From the IMG/VR virus record IMGVR_UViG_3300028654_000015, positions 1 to 64,000 of that record: DNA of 64,000 nucleotides; one strand, given 5' to 3'. Every line of letters begins with the position of its first letter. Positions within the stretch are counted from its first letter, which is position 1. The position numbers and the translations under genes are program-made. Source of the DNA: a virus. Under the pieces are notes generated by a model. That model made no database searches and was not told the DNA's origin. It worked only from the letters and a program-made list of their open reading frames with translations. Shown piece by piece: positions 34,201 through 41,316 of this stretch.

Positions 34201-35174
34201 CTGGAAATCTCACCCAAGATGGTTCACATGGTGCAGATTTTGTATTAAATAAATCTGCTGGAATAATAAGACAAGGTACCTCTTCTGGTTCTGATAATGC
34301 TGTTAATCAATTTACTGGTGGCGGGGCAGCAAATGATAATACTCGTGGAGGTTTCATAAATCTCTATGGACACAATCACGCGACACATCCTGGACAAGTA
34401 GATATATCAACAAGTAATAGTGCATCTGCTGCAATAAACTTACTAGCCCCAGGAACTAGTGGCAGTATAACATTCAGTATTAATGGTACACAAAAATGGC
34501 AAGTTAGTTCTGGTGGTTCATTTACACCAATATCAAATAATAGCGTAAACTTTGGTACTTCTTCTATACATACTCAAAATATGTATACTTATGCAGTAGG
34601 AACAGGAGATAGTACTGCTCTGAATCTCATAACAAATAATACAACAAGATGGACTCTAGATACTGCTGGGAAAGTAATTACAAGGGCAGGTCTTGCTTCT
34701 TCTATGCAAGGAAGAGGAATGAGTATTATTAATCATAATACGACTGAAACTGGTAATACTGCTGCAACAGAAACAACCCTATTTACTTTCAGTGTACCAG
34801 CGAACACTTTAGGAACTGACGGAGATTCTTTAAGATTTATGGTAGCAGGAACTTTTGCTACAAGTGTTAGTACAAATAAAGATATAAAAGTTAAATTTGG
34901 TAGTACCACAATTTTAGATACTGGTTCATTGGCTATAACTTCTGCTGCAAATTGGATCATAGAAGGAAGAATTATTAGAACTGGTGGAACAGGACAAAAA
35001 TGTATAGTTAGAATTTCGACTTCTTCTAGTGTTTTAGTAGGTACTGTTAGTTATACTTTATCATCAGAAACATTATCTGGAGCATTATCTCTTGCTGTAA
35101 CTGGTAATGGGACAAATGCTAATGATGTATTAGGTGAAATGTATCAACTTGAATGGTTAGGTTCATCGACATAA
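31290..35174 (+). CDS. Long tail fibre protein with tandem repeats
   Basis: 1294 residues. N-terminal TVTGKQIKDDTVYREDLNTD resembles the preceding fibre. The bulk is a repeat of the type WYIDSSG-x-LxQDSSNGGDIVFNKSxGIIRQGT, present many times, typical of beta-helical fibre shafts. Residues about 850-1000 hold a 53-residue duplication (77 identical bases). The last about 150 residues (NTTETGNTAATETTLFTFSVPANTL...) form a predicted jelly roll and are probably the receptor-binding tip. No chaperone-type self-cleaving end is seen. Confidence 0.8.
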   Translation: MTQTTVTGKQIKDDTVYREDLNTDLTGHALITKVIAGTGISITYTGVDAGTGDVTINATGTSGVTTIGTIDSQTKSANGLVISGVNLYAQSADASNPGLITISAQTIAGNKTFTGNIILTNNVALQIKDSGGTAQTILNYDGSNVVSLNNATSSAKIQIKVSSGGSTEFLLAGNRQWYIDSSGQLQIDASNPGGNLVLNTATRGIVIGNSTASSFGTNTATTIFRDPSSGTHIGLGNFGVHAQPASLKVIKDRSSSWAGGTASLANDEIFRIDTRGCDNNATYREAARIAFFADANALTSSVPGRIELYTTSSSGGNPVRRWYVDSSGILQQDSSNGGDIAFNKSGGALINFTTTALSGTGTTQSGATALAYGFDEITTITGGSAEAFVLPTAVAGKEVRVWNRHATATAKIFPASGAAIDGLGSNAVYSLGPNNCVSFNAKSSTQWYTFGLEASVGGMVSGIGTIDTQTKSSDGLVISGVNLYAQTADATHPGMVSTVAQTFTGGKTVVGVATGTQDLFIGKSFADNAGDAPCHTLTTGGGTVLARFGGQNSNTPTAFVTSAVGLGLIAGNAAVPSTSSSSQIYITSSNIAFQTNVSANGTFTFANAVNLQWKTSGGTATNILSLDGSNNVFLNAPTGQEIDFKIATNRVWYIDSSGNKIQDGTNGGALIFNKSSGIIRQGTASSADNNYISLNGGGADSDNTRGAFVLAYGNNNGNTGSLLLQTGNASGAALRLYANASAGQIFFYTGGGTLRWRINDAGQIFQDSSNGGDVVFNISNGIIRQGTSSSSDTNTIYIYPSGQGGGGNTSRAPYIYLAGNQGTDTGQLQLWAGNVSGSKAILGTVGSQNVELWTNNARRWFVDSSGNFVINSNSGANIGTASLHVNDIFAYNIGVGASDSTSLGFYTNGVTRWNINSSGNLLPSSNSSYNIGSATLHVNDIFAYNIGVGASDSTSLGFYTNGLNRWSVDTSGNLTQDGSHGADFVLNKSAGIIRQGTSSGSDNAVNQFTGGGAANDNTRGGFINLYGHNHATHPGQVDISTSNSASAAINLLAPGTSGSITFSINGTQKWQVSSGGSFTPISNNSVNFGTSSIHTQNMYTYAVGTGDSTALNLITNNTTRWTLDTAGKVITRAGLASSMQGRGMSIINHNTTETGNTAATETTLFTFSVPANTLGTDGDSLRFMVAGTFATSVSTNKDIKVKFGSTTILDTGSLAITSAANWIIEGRIIRTGGTGQKCIVRISTSSSVLVGTVSYTLSSETLSGALSLAVTGNGTNANDVLGEMYQLEWLGSST
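33939..34015 (+). repeat. 77-bp direct repeat, copy A (in long tail fibre)
   Basis: Identical base for base to 34098-34174 (from CATGTAAATGATATATTTGC to ACTAATGG), offset 159 bases, equal to 53 codons in frame. Encodes HVNDIFAYNIGVGASDSTSLG. Confidence 0.85.
34098..34174 (+). repeat. 77-bp direct repeat, copy B (in long tail fibre)
   Basis: Second copy of the 33939-34015 sequence; identity of synonymous positions indicates recent duplication or ongoing gene conversion within the fibre shaft. Confidence 0.85.
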
Positions 35175-35196
35175 AATATAATAAATATAGGAATAT

Positions 35197-35418
35197 ATGA
35201 CACAAATAACAATTCCACTAAAAGATGATGCTCTACAAACAGAAATAGAAGCAGCATTTGCAGATTCATATTCCAATCCTGATTCTTTATCTGCTTCTGA
35301 TTTAGTAGCATTAAATATTTCAAATTATGTTCGCCAAATATTAAACAACTATAGACAAAAAGTAGCAGTCCAAAGTGCTCTAAATGGTGTGGTTGTAGCA
35401 GATTCATTGACTGAATAA
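35197..35418 (+). CDS. Small hypothetical virion-region protein
   Basis: 73 residues, mainly helical with an acidic middle (DDALQTEIEAAFADSYSNPDSLSASDLVALNI) and a basic helix after it. TAGGA precedes the ATG. It lies between the long fibre and a small beta protein; the function is unknown, possibly a fibre chaperone or adaptor by position. Confidence 0.65.
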   Translation: MTQITIPLKDDALQTEIEAAFADSYSNPDSLSASDLVALNISNYVRQILNNYRQKVAVQSALNGVVVADSLTE

Positions 35419-35440
35419 TAAAGACCTCAAAAGCCAAGTT

Positions 35441-35448
35441 AATAAATA
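35441..35448 (+). promoter_or_regulatory. Late promoter candidate with hairpin at ribosome-binding site
   Basis: AATAAATA, 29 bases upstream of ATG 35478. The flanking arms ACCTCAAA (35424-35431) and TTTGAGGT (35464-35471) could pair and cover the GAGG ribosome-binding site in longer transcripts that start upstream, but not in those from this promoter (inference). Confidence 0.35.
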
Positions 35449-35477
35449 ATCTTGAAAGAATAATTTGAGGTAATAAT

Positions 35478-35723
35478 ATGCCTGTTTCAACTGCAAGATT
35501 ATCATATGCGATACCAAGTTTTAGCGATTCTGTAGATCTAACACAGCATGTTCTTGGCATTTATGTTGGAACTGGTGGAAATCTAAAAGTGACATTACTA
35601 AAAGATGTCGATGGGACATCAGTTTTGTTAAAAAACATACCAAATGGTACCTTTTTAGATATTGGGGTTAAGCGTATCTGGTTGACAGGTAGTACTGCTT
35701 CTGACGTGGTTGGCTTTTTATAA
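35478..35723 (+). CDS. Small beta-rich virion protein
   Basis: 81 residues. The pattern HVLGIYVGTGGNLKVTLLKD...VLLKNIPNGTFLDIGVKRIWLTGSTASDVVGFL resembles a widespread small phage structural protein of unknown function, often encoded near holin or fibre genes. A TTTGAGGT ribosome-binding sequence precedes it. All-beta fold expected. Confidence 0.7.
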   Translation: MPVSTARLSYAIPSFSDSVDLTQHVLGIYVGTGGNLKVTLLKDVDGTSVLLKNIPNGTFLDIGVKRIWLTGSTASDVVGFL

Positions 35724-35738
35724 TTCTTATATTTGTTT

Positions 35739-36206
35739 ATGTTCAGTAAACTTTTAGGATTACTAAATCGCGCACGAGAGGTATTCGAATTGCAAGATAT
35801 TAAAGCACTATTATTGAAACTATCAATTTTACTTTTAGGTATCTTTGCGCCTTTGCATCAAATATTAATAAGTCTTTTATTTCTTGTTCTATTAGATTTT
35901 ATAACTGGTATTCTTGCTGCAATTAAAAAGAAACAGAAAATAACAAGTTCTAGACTTTCAAGAACTATTTCAAAATTATTAGTATATTGTACGACTGTTG
36001 GTGCAGTACATATAACAAATTCAATGTTGTTATTTGGTGAGAATTTTTTACCACTAGAATCTTTTGTTGTAGGTTTTATAGCAGTTACAGAATTGAAATC
36101 TATATTTGAAAATCTTAATAGAATTAGTAGACAACCATTTCTATCTGATTTGATCGGTAAATTATCAAATGAAGGTAGAAAAAAGAAAAAAGATAGGAAA
36201 AGATAA
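35739..36206 (+). CDS. Holin-like membrane protein
   Basis: 155 residues from ATG 35739 (an in-frame TTG at 35733 would add two). Hydrophobic segments LILLGIFAPLHQILISLLFLVLLDFITGILAA and LVYCTTVGAVHITNSMLLF..FVVGFIAVTEL, with a lysine-rich C-terminus, fit the LLDFITGILAAIKK pattern of the phage holin family 4/toxin-secretion holin type. It would make the membrane lesion for lysis. T4 places its holin t elsewhere, so this neck-adjacent position is unusual, and no endolysin is visible in this window. Confidence 0.65.
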   Translation: MFSKLLGLLNRAREVFELQDIKALLLKLSILLLGIFAPLHQILISLLFLVLLDFITGILAAIKKKQKITSSRLSRTISKLLVYCTTVGAVHITNSMLLFGENFLPLESFVVGFIAVTELKSIFENLNRISRQPFLSDLIGKLSNEGRKKKKDRKR

Positions 36207-37199
36207 ATGTCAGGTCTTCCTCAAACTAGAGATGATTTAATTAATTGGTGTCTAAGAGAATTAGGTGCACCAGTTCTGCAAATTAATATTGACGATCAAC
36301 AAATTCAAGATCGTATCGATGAAGGTTTATCTTATTTCCATGATTATCATTTTGATGGTGTAGAACACATATACGTTCCACATAAATTAACTGCATCTAC
36401 TTTAACATTTGCAGCCGCATTACCAGCAGTACCGAATTCATTTAAAACTGGTGAAATAATAGTAGGACAAACTTCTGGTGCAACTGGTACATTTTATGAT
36501 CAACCAGTAGCAGGTGCAAATATGTATATTCGCTTTCGATATGCATTAAACTCTGTACAATTTCAAGATGGTGAAACTATAGTAGGAATGACAAGTACAT
36601 TTAGTGCTGTATTAGCAGCAACTAATTCTATAGTATTAGGTGATCTTGATAATGAGTATATTACTATGCCAAGTAATGTTATATCACTTTTCAATTTAGT
36701 TTCTTTTAATACTAGTCCATCTAATAGTTCTGGTATGTTTGATGTAAGATATCAATTTGCATTGAATGATATGTATAATCTTCTTCAAACAGATGTGATT
36801 TCATATGTAATGTTCAAAGAAAGTATTTCTCTTTGGCAATTCATTTTTAATGGTGAAAAAAATATTAGATATAATAGAATTAGTAATAAAGTACGTCTAG
36901 ATGTAGATTGGCAAAATGCAATGTCACCAGATATGTATATTCTATTTGAAGGATGGGGAACTATAGATCCTGAAGCATATCCTGGTGTATATAAGAATCT
37001 TTTTGTTCGTAAATATTGTACTGCACTATTAAAAAGACAATGGGGAACTAATCTTAAGAAACTTGCAAATGTACCATTACTAAATGGTATATTGTTAAAT
37101 GGTCAAAAAATATATGATGAAGCAAATCAAGAAATAGAAACATTAGAAAAAAGAATTGATCGTGAATGGCAGTTGCCTCCAACTATGTTGGTAATGTAG
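36207..37199 (+). CDS. gp13: Neck protein gp13
   Basis: 330 residues, T4 gp13 309. N-terminal TRDDLINWCLRELGAPVLQINIDDQQIQDRIDEGLSYFHDYHFDGVE is diagnostic, and YPGVYKNLFVRKYCTALLKRQWGTNLKKL matches the C-terminal half. Two glycine-rich modules (GEIIVGQTSGATG and GETIVGMTSTFSA) are inserted near residues 80-130. Gp13 and gp14 form the neck that closes the filled head and attaches the tail. The start directly follows the holin stop; ends with TAG. Confidence 0.92.
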   Translation: MSGLPQTRDDLINWCLRELGAPVLQINIDDQQIQDRIDEGLSYFHDYHFDGVEHIYVPHKLTASTLTFAAALPAVPNSFKTGEIIVGQTSGATGTFYDQPVAGANMYIRFRYALNSVQFQDGETIVGMTSTFSAVLAATNSIVLGDLDNEYITMPSNVISLFNLVSFNTSPSNSSGMFDVRYQFALNDMYNLLQTDVISYVMFKESISLWQFIFNGEKNIRYNRISNKVRLDVDWQNAMSPDMYILFEGWGTIDPEAYPGVYKNLFVRKYCTALLKRQWGTNLKKLANVPLLNGILLNGQKIYDEANQEIETLEKRIDREWQLPPTMLVM

Positions 37200-37277
37200 G
37201 GCAATCTCCATTATTTTATTATGTTTCCAACCCTACCTAAATATGTATAAGGTAGTAAAATCTTAGGAACAATATAA

Positions 37278-38144
37278 GTGACCACAAATCGATATCTAAA
37301 CTTATATCAGCAAACATCAGAACAAAATCTAGTAGAAGATATTTTGATTGAATCCATAAAAATGTGGGGAATCGATACCTATTATCTTCCAAGAGCACTT
37401 CAAAAAGAAGACCTTATATATGGCGAAGATGTTGTTTCTAAATTTAAAGATTATTTTACTATAGAAGTTTATATTAAAAATGTTGATGGATTTCAAGGTA
37501 AAGGAGATCTCTTCAGAAAATTTGGTCTAGAAATTCAAGATCAAGCGACATTAATAATTTCTAGAAGAAGATTTAATGAAGAGTGTGCACAAGACATTGA
37601 TCCTCCTCGTCCTAGAGAAGGAGACTTAATGTTTTTTCCATTGAACGGTGCTTTAATGGAAATCAAATTTGTTAGTAATGAAAAAATGGCATTCTATCCA
37701 TTAGGTGAGTGGTATACATATCAAATTGATATACAACAATTTAACTATTCGCACGAAGATATAGTTACTGGTATACCAGAAATAGATCAAGTACAGCCAG
37801 ATTATACATATCAAATTGATTTGACTTTAGGTGTTGGTTCTGGTGTGTATCAAGTAAACGAAGAGATATATCAAGGTACTTCTCTTGGTGCTGCTACTGC
37901 AAAAGCAATTGTTATAAACCACGACACTCTTTCTAATAAACTTAGAATTAGAGATATAGTAGGCTCTTTTGCAGATGCTATTAATGTTATAGGTAATACT
38001 AGTGCTGCATCTTACGCAATTAGTGTAGTAGATCCTACAGATATATTAGCAGATGCTAGTGCTACAAATAAACCAGCAGAAGTTGAAGCATTAACTATCT
38101 TAGATACTAGTGAATATAACCCATTTTCAAATTCAAACGAGTAA
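37278..38144 (+). CDS. gp14: Neck protein gp14
   Basis: 288 residues, T4 gp14 256, with a GTG start at 37278 and AGGAAC ribosome-binding site nine bases before. NLVEDILIESIKMWGIDTYYLPRALQKEDLIYGED aligns with T4 gp14, and REGDLMFFPLNGALMEIKFV with the next conserved region; the C-terminal third has two repeats (YQGTSLGAATA, VIGNTSAASYA). Works with gp13 at the neck. Confidence 0.9.
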   Translation: MTTNRYLNLYQQTSEQNLVEDILIESIKMWGIDTYYLPRALQKEDLIYGEDVVSKFKDYFTIEVYIKNVDGFQGKGDLFRKFGLEIQDQATLIISRRRFNEECAQDIDPPRPREGDLMFFPLNGALMEIKFVSNEKMAFYPLGEWYTYQIDIQQFNYSHEDIVTGIPEIDQVQPDYTYQIDLTLGVGSGVYQVNEEIYQGTSLGAATAKAIVINHDTLSNKLRIRDIVGSFADAINVIGNTSAASYAISVVDPTDILADASATNKPAEVEALTILDTSEYNPFSNSNE

Positions 38145-38147
38145 GTT

Positions 38148-38978
38148 ATGTTTGGTGTGCCATTTGATAATAAAACTCTGAGAACAATAGTTGTTGCATT
38201 TGAAAATATGTTTTCAAACATAATTATTTTGCGTACTGATTCTGGCGGAAATGAAATAAAAAGATTAGCAGTTCCAATTACTCATGGTCCTAGAGATAGA
38301 TATTTGGTTAGATTAAAAGATGACCCTACTTTACAAAGACCTATTGATTTGGTTTTACCAAGAATGTCATATCAAGTAGAAAGTATTGAATATGATGGCA
38401 AAAGAAAACTCAATACTATGGGTAAAAATTTCAAATCAATCTCTGGTGATAATTCACAACTACTAAGAGAATATAATCCAGTACCATATAATATAAATTT
38501 TTCGTTATCTATTATTTCAAAAACAGAAGAAGATGGAAATCAAATATTAGGACAAATATTACCATTTTTTACTCCAGATTATACTATAACTATAATGAGC
38601 ATTCCTCAGGTAGGGCTGAAAGATGATATTCCATATGTGTTAAAAGGTGTAGCACTATCTGATAATTTTGATGATGAATGGCAAACAAGAAGAGATATTA
38701 TCTGGACTCTTGCATTCACTGCTAAAGCATATTTCTATGGTCCAGTTAGTAAAGATCCAGTCATTACAAAAACTCAGGAAGATTATCTTGCAACTGGTGG
38801 TGATATAAATGATCCAGCAGTTAGAGCAAAAACTCCCAGAGTGTTTAGAATTACTACAGAACCAAATCCATTGGATGCTGCACCAGATAGTGATTATACT
38901 ATTACAGAAACAAAACAAGCCTTTGATGATGGCAAAAAATTCAATCCAGAAACCCTGGAAGATGAAGATATTACATAA
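38148..38978 (+). CDS. gp15: Tail terminator/sheath stabiliser gp15
   Basis: 276 residues, T4 gp15 272. N-terminal MFGVPFDNKTLRTIVVAFENMFSN, then RDRYLVRLKDDP and RPIDLVLPRMSYQVESIEYDGKRKLN are standard gp15 signatures. Gp15 caps the tube and sheath as a hexamer and binds the neck. Three bases separate it from gp14. Acidic C-terminal tail. Confidence 0.93.
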   Translation: MFGVPFDNKTLRTIVVAFENMFSNIIILRTDSGGNEIKRLAVPITHGPRDRYLVRLKDDPTLQRPIDLVLPRMSYQVESIEYDGKRKLNTMGKNFKSISGDNSQLLREYNPVPYNINFSLSIISKTEEDGNQILGQILPFFTPDYTITIMSIPQVGLKDDIPYVLKGVALSDNFDDEWQTRRDIIWTLAFTAKAYFYGPVSKDPVITKTQEDYLATGGDINDPAVRAKTPRVFRITTEPNPLDAAPDSDYTITETKQAFDDGKKFNPETLEDEDIT

Positions 38979-38990
38979 TAGTGAAATTAT

Positions 38991-39479
38991 ATGAATGATA
39001 TTATAAAAAAGATTGAAGAAAGTAATCCCCTAATTGCAACAGAGAGTGATTTTCGTACTGTTGGCGTTTCTGTACAAAGAATTACAGATCAACCAAAAGT
39101 GTCAGCAAAAGTTGAAAGTAATTTGCCAGCAGTTGCGCCAAAAAAAGAAACAATTGCTGATGAGAGACAAATAGATTTTGAACAAATTAGAGATAATTTA
39201 TATGCAAATATGAAAATCTCGAAAGAAGCATTGGAACATCTTCTTCAAATTGCTCAAAGTAGTCAACATCCAAGAGCATATGAAGTATTAGCATTGTTAT
39301 TAAAAACTAGTACAGATCTTAATAGAGATTTGATGAAAATACATAGTGAAAAGCATGGAATTGAAAACAACAAACACAATAAAAATACACCACAAGGACC
39401 AGTAACAAATAATAATTTATTTGTTGGTACTGCTGATCAATTGGATGAATTTCTTGCTCAAATAATTAAAAAAGACTAA
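38991..39479 (+). CDS. gp16: Small terminase subunit gp16
   Basis: 162 residues, T4 gp16 164. The central coiled-coil region (KISKEALEHLLQIAQSSQHPRAYEVLALLLKTSTDLNRDLMKIH) matches the gp16 oligomerisation helices. It regulates gp17 and selects DNA for packaging. The ATG of gp17 follows immediately after its stop, with no gap. Confidence 0.9.
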   Translation: MNDIIKKIEESNPLIATESDFRTVGVSVQRITDQPKVSAKVESNLPAVAPKKETIADERQIDFEQIRDNLYANMKISKEALEHLLQIAQSSQHPRAYEVLALLLKTSTDLNRDLMKIHSEKHGIENNKHNKNTPQGPVTNNNLFVGTADQLDEFLAQIIKKD

Positions 39480-41246
39480 ATGGCTACATATTCCGATATT
39501 AATAAAGGTCAAAATCAATACATTCTAGCCAATGGCTCGGAAATGAAATACTATGACAATAATCCCAATCTAAAAGCAGCATATGTTCAATTACAATTCA
39601 CCCAACACCAAATAGAAGAAAGAATTAAATGTGCTAAAGACCCTATCTATTTTATTGAAAATTATGTAAAAATCATGACATTAGATGGTGGTATTGAACC
39701 ATTTAAAATGTGGCCTTTTCAAAAGAAACTAGTTGATGCTATACATAACAATAGATTCGTTATTTCGAAAGTTGCAAGACGTGCTGGTAAAACTACTACA
39801 GTAGTTTCTTATATTCTTTGGATGGTTCTTTTTCATCCATCTCAAACTGTTGCAATATTAGCAAATAAAGCATCAACTGCAAAAGAAATCTTAAGTATAT
39901 TACAAAGATCATACGAACGTATACCTCTCTGGATGCAACAAGGTGTAAAAGTATGGAATAAAGGTAATATTGATTTAGAGAATTCATCAAGAATTCTAAC
40001 TGCACCGACATCATCAGATGCTCTTAGAGGTTATGGTGTTAATTTTCTACTATTAGATGAATTTGCTCTAGTACCAAACAATATTGCTGAAGAATTCATG
40101 ACTTCTGTATATCCCACAATATCTTCCGGTACTAAATCTAAGATTGCAATTATTTCTACACCATTAGGGATGAATTTATTTTATCGTATGTGGACGGATG
40201 CAATCCATAAAAGAAATCTATATTTTCCTATAGAATTCCACTGGGCAGAAGTACCAGGTAGAGATGAAAAATGGAAAGAAGATCAAATCAAACAGATGGG
40301 GCAACAAAAGTTTGATCAAGAATATGAAACTAAATTTTTAGGTTCTTCTAATACATTAATAAGTGGTATAAAATTATCAGAACTAACTTGGTTTCCTCCT
40401 CTCCAACAAATTGGTTGTTTAGATGTATATGAAAGACCAATAAATGATCATGTATATTTTACTATTGTAGATTGTGCGAGAGGTCAAAATTTAGACTATT
40501 CTGCATTTACAGTAATAGATGCTACTCAATCACCATATAAAATGGTTGCAAAATATAGAAATAAAGAAATAGATCCTTATATGTTTCCAGAAGTGATACA
40601 TAATGTATCAAAAACTTACAATGAAGCATATGCACTGGTTGAATCGAATGATATTGGAAAACAAGTTGTAGATATATTACATACTGAACTAGAATATGAA
40701 AACGTATTCTCAGTTATGAATATGGGTAGGGCAGGTCAAAAATTATCTGCTGGTTATAGAAAGGGTGCAAAACTTGGAGTCGCTACTAGTGTGGCAATAA
40801 AAAGAATTGGGTGTGCCAATCTCAAGGCCCTAATAGAATCTGACCAACTATTGATTAATGACTTTAATATCTATGAAGAATTGACAACATTTGTGGCAAG
40901 TAAAGACTCATTTGCTGCTGAAGAAGGTAGTAATGATGATTTAACTATGACATTGGTTTTATTTGGATGGCTAACTTCACAACAACTATTCAAAGAACTT
41001 ACTAATGGTGATATTAGAAAAAGAATGGCAGAAGAGAAATCCAAGATTGACCAAGAGAAATTAATGCCTTTTGGAATACTACCACAAGATACCCATAATC
41101 GAGTAGAAATGGACGTACACGGTACTAGATGGGTAGAGGTAGCACCCAGGGACTTAAAAGATCAATTTAGATTTTTTAACGATATAGACTTTACTGTTGG
41201 GTCTAATGACGATGACGATGATGGATACGGTGGAAACAGTCTATAA
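39480..41246 (+). CDS. gp17: Large terminase subunit gp17
   Basis: 588 residues, T4 gp17 610. ATPase domain: Walker A ARRAGKTT (99-106), Walker B FLLLDEFA with D193 and E194, a coupling motif ISTP. Nuclease domain: the TIVDCARGQNLDYSAF acidic site and later Asp residues of the RNase H-like fold. It translocates DNA into the prohead through gp20. Ends with a D-rich tail. Confidence 0.96.
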   Translation: MATYSDINKGQNQYILANGSEMKYYDNNPNLKAAYVQLQFTQHQIEERIKCAKDPIYFIENYVKIMTLDGGIEPFKMWPFQKKLVDAIHNNRFVISKVARRAGKTTTVVSYILWMVLFHPSQTVAILANKASTAKEILSILQRSYERIPLWMQQGVKVWNKGNIDLENSSRILTAPTSSDALRGYGVNFLLLDEFALVPNNIAEEFMTSVYPTISSGTKSKIAIISTPLGMNLFYRMWTDAIHKRNLYFPIEFHWAEVPGRDEKWKEDQIKQMGQQKFDQEYETKFLGSSNTLISGIKLSELTWFPPLQQIGCLDVYERPINDHVYFTIVDCARGQNLDYSAFTVIDATQSPYKMVAKYRNKEIDPYMFPEVIHNVSKTYNEAYALVESNDIGKQVVDILHTELEYENVFSVMNMGRAGQKLSAGYRKGAKLGVATSVAIKRIGCANLKALIESDQLLINDFNIYEELTTFVASKDSFAAEEGSNDDLTMTLVLFGWLTSQQLFKELTNGDIRKRMAEEKSKIDQEKLMPFGILPQDTHNRVEMDVHGTRWVEVAPRDLKDQFRFFNDIDFTVGSNDDDDDGYGGNSL

Positions 41247-41257
41247 AAGACCAAAAA

Positions 41258-41265
41258 TATAAATA
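41258..41265 (+). promoter_or_regulatory. Late promoter (perfect TATAAATA) before gp18
   Basis: Exact late consensus 51 bases upstream of gp18 ATG 41317; gp18 also has a strong AAGGAG ribosome-binding site, consistent with very high late expression. Confidence 0.75.
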
Positions 41266-41316
41266 TTTGAAGTTAGTATAGTTGCTAGTTTTGCCAACTT
41301 AAGGAGACACAATTCA

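Noticed and set aside
19159-35174. Long minus-strand ORFs opposite the fibre and baseplate genes
   Set aside because: They are low-complexity shadows of Ser/Thr/Gly-rich reading frames with no ribosome-binding sites and no recognisable domains.
37200-37277. Terminator between gp13 and gp14
   Set aside because: CTACCT/AGGTAG arms are only six bases with an 11-base loop and no proper T-run; too weak.
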